Below, piece by piece: positions 9,790-19,055 of a stretch of DNA of 64,000 nt; position 1 is the stretch's first letter; every line of letters starts with the position of its first letter. The stretch covers positions 80,170,627 through 80,234,626 of the forward strand of contig CM076193.1 in NCBI GenBank assembly GCA_038277395.1. The letters run 5' to 3'. The DNA is from Dryocosmus kuriphilus. Taxonomy: Eukaryota > Arthropoda > Insecta > Hymenoptera > Cynipidae. The position numbers and the translations under genes were made by a program. The notes beneath the pieces were generated by a model that saw nothing but the letters and a program-made list of their open reading frames with translations, had not been told where the DNA came from and did no database searches.

Positions 9790-10552
9790 GCATTAGATAA
9801 GTATTAGTAACAGATGGCGCTTAGGTAACATTAAAAGAAAATTTCAAATTTACATTCATAAACTATGTGTATGCTTGTTGAAACATGTCGAGAACTCGGG
9901 AATTCTCGTTCAACGATGGGTTGAATTTCACGCTCTATAACATCGAGGGACTACTTTGAAATATCGATGGAGATATGCATTTTTAGTTATGTAATTTCGT
10001 TCCCTTTTTTCTTCAACGATGGATTTTCAGCATATCGTTGGGTTGAATTTCACGCTCCAAGCATCGAGGGACTACTTTGAAACATCGATGAGGATAGAAA
10101 TTTTCGATATTGTTTCAGTTAACTTTCTTGTTTAAATCTTTAAATTAGTTGGTAAATGGCTGATATTATATGTGTCAGATTCCTACTTTAACGACTGATG
10201 GTAACTAAATGCCCCATACTTAGGTAGGATTTTCTATAAGCTAATTTTTTTAAATCGTTCAATTAGTTTGTAAATAGTTGATTTTATGCGTGCCAGATTC
10301 GTACCTTACCGATTGATACTAACTAACTGTCAGATTCCTGTCTTACCTAATGATGATAACTAACTATCAGATTCCTGTCTTGCCGACTGATGGTAACTGA
10401 CGGTCACTTTCTTACTGACGGTTACTGTCAGATTCCTACCTTACCGACTGTTGATAAATGGCTGGTTTAGCCTGGTACATCACCTTCTTTATTGCAGAGA
10501 GAGCCGTGGTGCCATCTCTGGTCGTCGTCAACTCAAAGACTCTCGTGGTGAG
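9790..10552 (-). repeat. Right terminal inverted repeat of the Polinton-type element
   Basis: This is the reverse complement of 2039-2600 with extra inner sequence. A segment containing ATCGATGTTTCAAAGTAGTCCCTCGATG-type sequence and CGTGAAATTCAACCCA occurs twice (about 9940-9965 and 10045-10095), so part of the inner repeat is duplicated on this side. The outer end is TCGTGGTGAG at 10543-10552. Confidence 0.75.
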
Positions 10553-11329
10553 CCAGAACATACGTAGCTGTACTACTCTTCTCTCATGGCGCGTTGTGAT
10601 TCTAGAGTCTCTGCCTAAATTGCTATCGTTGAATTCTCACCTGACAGATCTCCTGCTGAAACTGTTTCAATCAGAGGGCGATCCGACATCCTTGCAGGGG
10701 CATAATCTTCGTCGTTGAGCACATAATGATCATAAGGAGAAAGGCCTGGTTTCTGAAACCCTTGTGCTGCATTTTGAACCGATGCTCCTTTGGCATATGC
10801 TCCTGCGAAAAGTTTCGCAATGCTTCACTAATTAATTATTCTTCCAGGGTAAATGTTTCGAAATGTGCTCAACCCTCGCTGGATAATAATCTCGTGCTGG
10901 ATAATATTTATGAGCATGGTGCTTGTCCAGCACTAATAGTAATTTCCTATCGTTTATTGGTCGTACCTTTTCAACAAAAAATTGCAACCATGATACAAAA
11001 GTTGGGCCGTTTATCCAACCATTATCAGAAACACTAGCTTGTGAGGCAGAAGGTGCTCCATCCAGTAGAATTTCGTTCATTCTCTTTCGAGCAAATACGA
11101 AAAATGGTAGAATATATGTACCAGCCGCATTACAATAGCAAATGACTGTTGCAAGATGACCTCTTTCAGCACTACTGATGACTCCTACCTGCTTCTTCTC
11201 CTTATTTGATAAAATTTTTGGTGGTTTGCTACTTGAAGTATGTATTACAGTCACATCCATATTATTAAATGATGTTGCGTCAATGTTTCGTAACATCTTT
11301 ACACATGGCAAACAAAAAATAATCTGCAA
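10553..11329 (-). pseudogene. Tigger/pogo DDE transposase, catalytic core and C-terminal region
   Basis: On the minus strand, 11329-10832 encodes GHLATVICYCNAAGTYILP, then DGAPSASQASVSDNGWINGP and KLLLVLDKHHAHK. These are the hallmark blocks of the pogo/Tigger DDE domain; in functional members the last reads LLLLDNHxSH, so the N-to-K change removes a usual residue next to the catalytic aspartate. From about 10800 to 10560 the C-terminal region continues in another frame (SVQNAAQGF, PYDHYVLNDEDYAPARM). A Penelope element interrupts the gene at the upstream side (about 11330) and the Polinton at the downstream side (10552). Confidence 0.7.
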
Positions 11330-12087
11330 TTAATGCCGCAAACCAAGTGGTCAGGAAGATGTTTAAATTTCGATTCAAACCAGCCTCAAAATTACAAAAA
11401 GAGTGTGATTTATAGTATGTTAGAGAGAGCGCTGTTACTGTCCGATAAACAATTTCATCAGGATAATTTGCAACTGCCTGAGGACATACTGATCGATAAC
11501 TCTTAGCCACAAAAAATTAGAGAAAATATAAATCTAAGATTAAATGTTCTGGAACAAAAACAACAACGTGTCGCTGATCAAACAGTTCAAAATGTTGAAA
11601 ATAAATCTTATATTAGCAATATTTACGCAGACGGATTATCGGAACGGGTCGCGAGAATTTTTCGAAATTATGATATAACTACGGTTTTTACAAATAAGAG
11701 AGATCTTACAACCATCTTGAGACCGACCAAAGATAAATTAAATCGGTTGGACAACCTTAATATTGTTTACGGTATATGGTGCAACAGACAAAATTGTAAA
11801 GCAGTTTATATCGGTCAAACAAAGAGTTCTTTAGGTATTAGAGTAAAAGATGTACAAAAAATATAAATAATGAACCCAAAAAAACAGATTGCGCTCACGA
11901 AACATATAATAAAAAGGACCATCCTTTCGATTTTGAAAATGCCAAAATTTTGGCAAATGATTGCCATATTCTTAAACGTCTGGTACTTGAAATGTGTCAC
12001 ATTGCTGCCAATAAAAATTCAGTTAATTTGAGAACTGATGTGGACCAACTTTCTAAAATCTACGACCCCATCATAAAACGGAAATAA
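11330..12087 (+). pseudogene. Penelope RT C-terminus and GIY-YIG endonuclease remnant
   Basis: The plus-strand frame begins with SGRCLNFDSNQPQNYKKSVI and SMLERALLLSDKQFHQDN, typical of the RT thumb region of Penelope-like elements. After a stop near 11503 it proceeds through a coiled linker to VYGIWCNRQNCKAVYIGQT, the GIY-YIG core with a cysteine pair. A one-base frame change near 11860 and a final segment (ILKRLVLEMCHIAANKNSVN) lead to a stop at about 12087. Only the C-terminal third is present. It is on the opposite strand from the Penelope fragment at 4.4-5.2 kb and clearly divergent from it, so two lineages are represented. Confidence 0.75.
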
Positions 12088-12617
12088 TTTTCGAGAAATG
12101 GTTGATGGTCGACCCCAGACGAACTTACTTGTGTCGGACAGAGAGGCTGATCACGAATCATCTTACTGCTAGAGTCCCCCTTCTTAACGTTAGTTCTAAT
12201 TTTAAAAGTCGTGTACAATAGAACCTCTGAAAAAACACTCTTTCAGAATCAGACGGTCTTTTAAACAGAGCATATTTTTCTACACAAGATTTAAAAAAAT
12301 TGTGATTAGAAAAAATGAATTCGCACTTCCTTGTTTACCTGTCTCAATTAACTTCTTTCCAACTCGAACTTTTGTTTGTTTGTTGTGTTTGTGGAAGTGA
12401 GTGAATATTGTGACATTAGTATAACATCCTACAGTCCTTCGGCGCAACGGACTTTACGCACAGAGAGACAGGAGGTTAAACGGAGAGGGAGAGAGAGCGA
12501 GGGAGATGTTGCATGACCCTATTTTCATATTTACACTCACTGTATGATTATTAGTACGCATAAGTACATAATGTTTAAGTAGAATTTTCATATATATACA
12601 ATATACTTTATTTGGCA

Positions 12618-12650
12618 CTGAAGAGAATACCCATCCGAGGTCGAAACGTC
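12618..12650 (+). ncRNA. Hammerhead-ribozyme-like motif of the Penelope element
   Basis: CTGAAGAG at 12618-12625 and CGAAAC at 12642-12647 are separated by a segment that can form a short stem (ACC/GGT). This matches the hammerhead core CUGANGA - stem II - GAAA. Hammerhead motifs are established in the repeats of Penelope-like elements. Position in the 3' untranslated part agrees with that. Stems I and III are weak or very short, so activity is uncertain. Confidence 0.5.
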
Positions 12651-12704
12651 TGCCATAATTTAGGAAAGCTTATAGGTATATGCTTATTAAATTTAGGCAC
12701 TGAT

Positions 12705-13190
12705 TGCCAAAAAAATATTACCTTTTAAACATGTTTCGTTAATATTATTCTTTTTTATCTGCTCCCATAAAAGGTCGTGGAACCGAGTAACTTGCGGTCG
12801 ATTAAATCTTCGGGCTCTCTCAATGGAGGTAGGTTCTGGTTCTCGAAGAACAATGTTCGGATGTCTCTGCTTAAACCCAGCAAACCAGTCTTAACCAGCC
12901 AATCCATTTTTAAAAGGGTGCGGGATCAAATTCATGTTGCATATTCATACGCTAATTTAAAAAATCCCTACGAGATACTCCGAAGAAAGTCCACCCATTT
13001 TTTTCTTTAAATAGGCGCCTAAATCTTCTTCTTGCTCTATTGTAAAAACAGGTGTGAATCTTCCTAACTTCCCCTCTGTTTCTCCAGACTTGACGTGCCT
13101 GCATAAAGTAGCGAAAGGAACGCAATATTTCTTCGCCGTTGGCTCTTGATGGTGCTTCCTTTTTTGCACCTCATTAATTGCATTATTCAT
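12705..13190 (-). pseudogene. Tigger/pogo transposase, N-terminal DNA-binding region
   Basis: From an ATG at about 13190, the minus strand encodes MNNAINEVQKRKHHQEPTAK, CVPFATLCRHVKSG and FTIEQEEDLGAYLKK, a Psq-type helix-turn-helix as in pogo/Tigger and CENP-B-like proteins. After a frame change, about 12955-12705 continues with the second (CENP-B/Tc5) helix-turn-helix, recognisable by GLAG-DWFAGFKQRHPNI and PTSIERARRFNR. The catalytic part follows at 11329 after the Penelope insertion. The region would bind the terminal repeats of its own element. Confidence 0.7.
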
Positions 13191-13790
13191 GCTATTCTAC
13201 GACCATTTCATTTATATCGATTGCTCTTTTGAAAATATTTATACTACAACATCTGTAAAAAAGAAGAAGCTTCTAAATGTGCGGGCAAAAAGGATACCTT
13301 ATACGCTTTGCCATATTCATTTTGCCGGGATCGACATTTAAGAATAAACGTCGTCGCAAAGAGATGTCAACACAGAATAATCAATAACCATTTACAATTA
13401 AAATGTTGAGTGTAAAAGCAAGTTTAGAAAGTAGCGTTCTTAAGATTCGGTAAACTACAATGAAAAAAATAAGTACAAACCTTGCTGAAAATCGTAACGA
13501 AACATCGAAATTTCTAAATTTGTTTCAAACGGCGTAATTCCGACTGTTATAACAGACCAGCAGTGTCCTTTCATTTACGCTCCAATTAACTGTGGATAAA
13601 AAAGAACAACGCAGCGCGATCTATTATTCCTTCAAAAAAACAGCCCATATTCGTTTTTCCCGGAGTATGCAATTTTCCCGTGCCTCCCCTACATATCTTA
13701 GCCAAAAACTGTGTTTCTCAAGATTTGGAGATCCTTTTAAGGTTAATAATTTTACTCTGGAATGTTTTTCTGTACTTTAAATAGTTTAGC
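13191..13790. other. No recognisable gene; presumed Tigger 5' flank
   Basis: The sequence is AT-rich, with stops in all frames apart from a short plus-strand ORF at 13592-13780 that lacks any known motif. The left part is probably the 5' untranslated region of the Tigger element. I could not find its terminal inverted repeat. Confidence 0.4.
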
Positions 13791-13794
13791 TGGA

Positions 13795-14140
13795 AAATCG
13801 ATTGTAAAAATTTTGAAAGTCAGTATTTGATGGATAAAATCATAACCGTTGGCCAAAAAGCTTGGTTAACATGGAGAACCTTCTCGTGTAGCACCTTAAG
13901 GAATGTGCCAAACCGCGATTAAATTGAAGAATTTTCGCAGGAGTTATCGCTTTCACAGACGACGATGACAACGACGATGACGACAGATAGACAGGCAGGC
14001 AGCCAGACGCCAATGTAAAATCTGTTTTTTTTTCATCTTCAGAGGGTCTTGAAACGTCGAAATTTCATGAAATCCACGAAAGTTAGTCTGCACATAAAAC
14101 TCATACCTTCTCATTGGGATGAGAATGTAAAAAGCCAAAA
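13795..14140 (+). repeat. Dispersed repeat, third diverged copy
   Basis: It shares with 37355-37700 and 39441-39785 (reverse complement) an ordered set of phrases: TTTGATGGATAAAA.CATAACCGTTGG, a GAC/AAC-rich run, ACAGACAGAC-like sequence, AAACGT.G.GATTTCATGAAATyC.CGAAAGT and a terminal GATGAGAATGTAAAAAG. It carries no protein. It seems to be a non-coding TE family whose one end is GATGAGAATGT followed by A-rich sequence. Confidence 0.6.
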
Positions 14141-14220
14141 CGAAACTCCTCTAAAATGTACTTTTCCTATTCATTTATTTGATAGATTTAAATAATTTCA
14201 GTCTAACCTCATAAAGCATA

Positions 14221-14305
14221 TGTACACGGAAAAATTTGACCTGGTGATCATTACCGAAAGTTGTGGTGAAATTTGGATATAGTGGCGTTTCGGCATAATT
14301 TCGTC
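14221..14305 (+). repeat. Left arm of an 85-bp inverted repeat pair (partner 23112-23194)
   Basis: The arm begins TGTACACGGAAAAATTTGAC and contains ATTACCGAAAGTTGTG and ATTTGGATATAGTGGCGTTT. All of these occur in reverse complement at 23112-23194. 'CACGGAAAAA' also opens the AT-rich repeat at 36395. The pair may be the ends of one element of about 2.75 kb (after subtracting the two mariners between them) or two independent copies of a short element. Confidence 0.5.
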
Positions 14306-15444
14306 TAGTATCAGTATTATTTAATAATTTTTTAGGAGTATATGATGCAATGTACATTATAAAATACATATTAGCAGTTTAATTTTTCAAGTCGCGCAAT
14401 GTAATAGGTGGAAGCTAATAATTAACGTGAATACTGTAATAAATAAGGAAGTATTCGACAGAAAATACTAACAACACAATAAAATTTCTTCAAAGATAAA
14501 TTGAAAATTTCAAAGTAGAGGCCGATGATTCTACGAAGAACTCATCGAGACGCATTAAATTTTCGCATTTACTTTCGTGAGGCTTCACTTTTATTTAGAG
14601 AATCTTTTTAGAGCTGGAATGGAAGAATTACCGTCCGTTCGGTAAAGAATATCAAGTCAAAACCAAGTGCATACCTATAAAAGCGAACTCGCATCAATAT
14701 TCCGCAATCTATAATTCAATCATTATAATTCAATCTACAATTCAATCATTTGCAGTCTATAATTTTAACTCTGTTTATTTATAATTTAAGAAAGTTTTTT
14801 TGGGAATTTTCTGTATAATTTTTATTTTATCCTTAGTGATTGGCTTTTTAGATTGTACAAAAATGTTTGATAAAAAACAAGTGTGGAAAAATTTCTAGCC
14901 GCTGTACTGTTTCTGTCTAGCCCGTCTTGAGTTTACACTGGCGTGGCACAGATAGACTGTCCAGTGGGTAGGCCGAAATTTAAAGCTCGGATCGTCTAGT
15001 TTCTAGACAGACCGTCTATTTTGATAAAAAATAATAAATAATTAAGTAATATAATTACTTTTCATTTAATAAGACTCTAATATATAGATTTTGTCGTTAA
15101 TTAAAAATAAAAAAAACATTTTGTGCATATGGTGGGTGTCGTACCGTTCGCGCATCTCCATTATATGTTGCTGTAGTTTTATCCTGTCGCCTTAGCTAAC
15201 TGAGCTAACTAAAAGTTGAAAAGTTTTTCGTATTTGCCGGATATGAACTTTAATTCATTCCGGTATTATGAAGATCAATATATTCATATTGAAAAAATAT
15301 ATAATTTTTATTCATCACTTTAAATAAAGAACTATAAAGAATTACACAAATAATTTCTGTCAAAATTATTATTTTCTAAAATATAATAAACATAATACAT
15401 TAAATTGTTCATTATACGTATTATAATTAATTGCTATAATATTA

Positions 15445-15448
<4 letters not shown>
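14306..15448. other. AT-rich non-coding sequence
   Basis: No open frame with a recognisable motif. A moderately GC-richer patch at about 14880-15010 contains several CTAGACGGTCTGTCTAGA-like short inverted repeats (GTCTAG/CTAGAC). Related CTGTCTAG phrases recur near 22100, consistent with both flanks of the mariner pair belonging to one older repeat. Confidence 0.35.

Positions 15449-15505
<57 letters not shown>
15449..15505. repeat. (TA)n microsatellite, mariner insertion target
   Basis: An uninterrupted TA dinucleotide run ends directly at the first base of the mariner terminal repeat at 15506. The same tract continues between the two mariners (19036-19055) and after the second (about 21730-21750). 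Tc1/mariner elements insert at TA, so such a tract is a preferred landing site. Confidence 0.9.
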
Positions 15506-15508
<3 letters not shown>

Positions 15509-16940
15509 GGTGTTTTTTTTAACTTGACAATCGAAATATCTCAAAAAATACGCATCCTACGAAAAAAATGTTCTTAATAAAAACTTTTTATTTTCGAGGG
15601 GGAAAAAGGTTTTGCAAAAATTTACCCCACCCCGCCCCCTAAGGGGGCAGGGGTGGGGGTAAATTCGTAATTTCAAATGGGAACCCCAATTTTTTATCAC
15701 AGATTCAGATTCTCCTTTATGAAATACGTAAGTTTTATTCGAAAAATTTTTTTCGATTCGCGATAGCTGGCGCTGAAATTGCGAAAAATGAAATTGCTTT
15801 TTTTAACTTGACAAATCGAAATATCTCAAAAAATACGCATCCTACGAAAAAAATGTTCTTAATAAAAAACTTTTTATTTTCGAGGGGGAAAAGCGGTTTT
15901 GCAAAAATTTACCCCACCCCACCCCCTAAGGGGGCAGGGGTGGGGGTAACTTCGTAATTTAAAATGAGAACCCCAATTTTTTATCACGGATTCAGATTCT
16001 CCTTTATGAAATACGTAAGTTTTATTCGAAAAATTTTTTTCGATTCGCGATAGATGGCGCTGAAATTGCGAAAAATGAAATTGCTTTTTTTAACTTGACA
16101 AATCGAAATATCTCAAAAAATACGCATCCTACGAAAAAAATGTTTTTAATAAAAACTTTTTATTTTCGAGGGGGAAAAGCGGTTTTGCAAAAATTTACCC
16201 CACCCCACCCCCTAAGGGGGCAGGGGTGGGGGTAACTTCGTAATTTAAAATGAGAACCCCAATTTTTTATCACGGATTCAGATTCTCCTTTATGAAATAC
16301 GTAAGTTTTATTCGAAAAATTTTTTTCGATTCGCGATAGATGGCGCTGAAATTGCAAAAATGAAATTGCTTTTTTTAACTTGACAAATCGAAATATCTCA
16401 AAAAATACGCATCCTACGAAAAAAATGTTCTTAATAAAAACTTTTTATTTTCGAGGAGGAAAAGCGGTTTTGCAGAAATTTACCCCACCCCACCCCCTAA
16501 GGGGGCAGGGGTGGGGGTAACTTCGTAATTTCAGATGGGAACCCCAATTTTTTATCACAGATTCAGATTCTCCTTTATGAAATACGTAAGTTTTATTCGA
16601 AAAATTTTTTTCGATTCGCGATAGATGGCGCTGAAATTGCGAAAAATGAAATTGCTGTTTTTAACTTGACAAATCGAAATATCTCAAAAAATACGCATCC
16701 TACGAAAAAAATGTTCTTAATAAAAACTTTTTATTTTCGAGGGGGAAAAGCGGTTTTGCAAAAATTTACCCCACCCCACCCCCTAAGGGGGCAGGGGTGG
16801 GGGTAACTTCGTAATTTCAAATGGGAAGCCCAATTTTTTATCACAGATTCAGATTCTCATTTATGAAATACGTAAGTTTTGTTTGAAATTTTTTTTTCGA
16901 TTCGCGATAGATGGCGCTGCAATTGCAAAAAATGTAATTG
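15506..16940. repeat. Five tandem ~288-bp subterminal repeats of mariner copy 1
   Basis: Units begin near 15506, 15797, 16083, 16370 and 16660. Each contains TTTAACTTGACAA.TCGAAATATC, ACGCATCCTACGAAAAAAAT, a C-rich ACCCCACCCC / GGGGCAGGGGTGGGGGT palindrome-like block and TCGATTCGCGATAG.TGGCGCTG. The unit includes the terminal repeat sequence itself, so the element end is reiterated inward. Confidence 0.9.
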
Positions 16941-17043
16941 TTGAGTGTTTCAAGGATAACGCTTCCAAACAAAAGGTAAATGAGACGTGTTGAATCTAAG
17001 GAAGATCATTCAATTGTAATCAGTTCAATTTGGACGTTACTTT

Positions 17044-17166
17044 CGGGGTGCTTGATTTCAGTGAGTCCCCTCGCCTCTCACCATCGGGGTGCTTGATTTC
17101 AGTGAGTCCCCTCGCCTCTCACCATCGAGGTGCTTGATTTCAGTGAGTCCCCTCGCCTTCCCCATC
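17044..17166. repeat. Three tandem 41-bp repeats
   Basis: CGGGGTGCTTGATTTCAGTG followed by AGTCCCCTCGCCTCTCACCAT occurs three times with a 41-bp period (17044, 17085, 17126). The same array occurs three times in copy 2 (about 19739-19862), and single inverted copies lie in both right arms (about 18594 and 21282). Confidence 0.85.
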
Positions 17167-17191
17167 TGGATTCTGGATTTCGATTTACATT

Positions 17192-18253
17192 TTACAATAG
17201 GTGCTCAAAATGGTGTCCTCCCACTTCGATGCACTTGCTAATCCGAGCTTCGAAAGATTCCACACAACTGCGAAGTGTGTCTGGTGTTATTTGTGCACAA
17301 GCAGACCTGATTCGCTCGAGCATGTTATCACGAGTTGTGGGCACTTCTTGATACACGTTACTCTTTAGATAACCCCACAAATAGAAATCCGGTGCTGTAA
17401 GGTCTGGCGATCTGGCCGGCCCAATTTACCGGACCTCCTCTACCGATCCATCGACCATTGAATTCGCGATTGAGTACTTCCCGCGCGATTGCCGAACAAT
17501 GTGCTGGGCAACCGTCATTTTGACACCACATGTTTTGTCGCACTTCCAAGCTTAGGTCTTCAAACAATGTTGGAAGTTCATTTTCTAAAAAGTTGCGATA
17601 TTTTTCACCGTTCAAATTGCCATCAATAAAATACGGGCCGATAAGTTGATCTCCAATTATTCCACACCAAACATTCACTAACCATGGACGCTGATGCTCA
17701 ACTTCACGCAACCAGTGTGGGTTTTCTCTACTCCAATAATGCATGTTGTGTCGATTAACGTTACCATGGTTTGTGAAAGAAGACTCGTCTGAGAACATGA
17801 CTCGAAAAAAGAAGTTGGGGTTTCCTTGTATCTGCTGGAGCGCCCATTGACAAAATGTTACGCGGTTCTGAAAATCATTGCCATGATGTTCTTGATGCAG
17901 TGAAATATGATAAGGATGATATTTATTACGTTTTAATATCTTACAAACACTGGATAGAGACATTCCAGAATCGCGGCTTAGTTGTCGCGTACTAACATGA
18001 GGGTCATGAGTGACTGCAGCTAATCGCGATTTCTTTATCAACTCCAGTAACCCTTAATTGACGGTTCCTTTTTTTCGATTGTACACTTCCGTCAGCCATG
18101 AACTTTCTGACAACCCGGTAAAAGGAAGATTGTGAAGGAACACTTTCTGGAAAACGATGAGCATAAAGCGTGATAGCATCATTGATATTCCTGCCACTTT
18201 CTCCATAAATGAGAATCATTTCAATTTTTCTGTTGTTGAGATAGAATTTCCAT
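17192..18253 (-). pseudogene. DD41D mariner transposase, frameshifted (copy 1)
   Basis: Compared with copy 2, this gene has a one-base insertion near 18230, a two-base deletion near 18020 (GCTAATCG versus GCTAAAATCG) and a one-base insertion near 17420 that destroys the third catalytic block. The long frame 18041-17358 still shows the first two blocks, MFSDESSFTNHGN and CQNDGCPAHCSA. The ATG corresponds to 18253. It should not yield transposase, but its ends could be mobilised in trans by copy 2. Confidence 0.88.
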
Positions 18254-18735
18254 TGTAAAAGTCTTTAATTCAAGTAATGAGGGAATACAACGACACCTAA
18301 ACCAACCCAAACGAACGTGACAAACAATAATAATCCAAACGAAAGCAACTAATTACGATCAACTCAAATGAACGCAATCAACACACCCAAATCAAATGAA
18401 CACAATCAACCCTCCTAACGAATGAACGTTAATCACGGACAGACGCGGTTAGCGCTCGATTGTGTGACCGACTGACTCAATGATATGTAATGTCTACATC
18501 CAAAATCGACTATCGACAACCAACCAACTGCTTTCGGGAAAGTTTTTCTGCAGTTTTAGCACTTTTACTGTCCCTTGGCCGAAAGTTCATGCACCCCGAT
18601 GGTAAGAGGCGAGGGGACTCACTGAAATCAAGCACCCCGAAAGTAATGTCCAAAATTGAATTTATTACAATTGAATGATCTTCCTTACATTCAACACGTC
18701 TCATTTACTTTTTGTTTGGAAGCGTTATCCTTGAA
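18254..18735. other. Mariner copy 1, non-coding 3' arm
   Basis: Sequence between the transposase start and the inverted subterminal unit. It holds AACGAA/CAATCAAC-rich short repeats (about 18300-18420), a CATCGGGGTGC inverted single copy of the 41-bp unit, and no ORF with homology. It is nearly identical to 20951-21420 in copy 2. Confidence 0.7.
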
Positions 18736-19055
18736 ACACTCAACAATTACATTTTTCGCAATTTCAGCGCCATCTATCGCGAAACGAAAAAAATTTTTCG
18801 AATAAAACTTACGTATTTTATAAAGCAGAATCTGAATCTGTGATAAAAAATTGGGGTTCCCATTTGAAATTACGAAGTTACCCCCACCCCTGCCCCCTTA
18901 GGGAGTGGGGTGGGGTAAATTTTTGCAAAACCGCTTTTCCCCCTCGAAAGTAAAAAGTTTTTATTAAGAACATTTTTTTCGTAGGATGCGTATTTTTTGA
19001 GATATTTCGATTTGTCAAGTTAAAAAAACACCCTGTATATATATATATATATATA

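Larger units (their letters stand above)
2039..10552. mobile_element. Polinton/Maverick-type (adintovirus-like) element, degenerate
   Basis: The ~8.5-kb element begins CTCACCACGA and ends TCGTGGTGAG. It has terminal inverted repeats of about 0.56 kb (left) and 0.76 kb (right). Inside are remnants of type-B DNA polymerase (6.3-7.9 kb), a double-jelly-roll capsid-like protein (7.9-9.1 kb) and a conserved unknown protein (9.18-9.66 kb), all on the plus strand. A small ORF with its own promoter is on the minus strand (5.2-5.7 kb). Polintons are large self-synthesising DNA transposons that encode PolB, integrase, protease, ATPase and capsid proteins. Integrase, ATPase and protease were not recognised, and the polymerase catalytic half is missing. 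A Penelope fragment and a GC-rich block lie inside. No 6-bp target duplication could be confirmed. It interrupts a Tigger transposase pseudogene. Confidence 0.72.
11325..12700 (+). mobile_element. Penelope-like element, 5'-truncated, with 3' ribozyme-like motif
   Basis: The insertion splits the Tigger pseudogene: DDE blocks stop at about 11329 and its DNA-binding region resumes by about 12720 on the same strand. It comprises a partial RT-endonuclease ORF (to 12087) and about 600 bp of 3' untranslated DNA with a GAGAGGGAGAGAGAG purine run near 12480 and a hammerhead-like motif at 12618-12650. Exact ends and target duplication are not resolved. Confidence 0.65.
15506..19035 (-). mobile_element. 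DD41D Tc1/mariner element, copy 1
   Basis: Terminal inverted repeats are CAGGGTGTTTTTTTTAACTT (left) and its complement ending AAACACCCTG at 19035, flanked by TA on both sides. From the left come five ~288-bp subterminal repeats, three 41-bp repeats, a minus-strand transposase pseudogene, and one inverted copy of the subterminal unit (about 18735-19035). Length is 3530 bp. It is about 850 bp longer than the neighbouring copy, mainly because of extra subterminal repeats. Confidence 0.9.

Noticed and set aside
15506..16940. Regular direct repeats considered as a CRISPR-like or satellite array
   Set aside because: Units of ~288 bp without unique spacers, with the mariner terminal repeat inside each unit, in a eukaryotic genome. 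They are subterminal transposon repeats.
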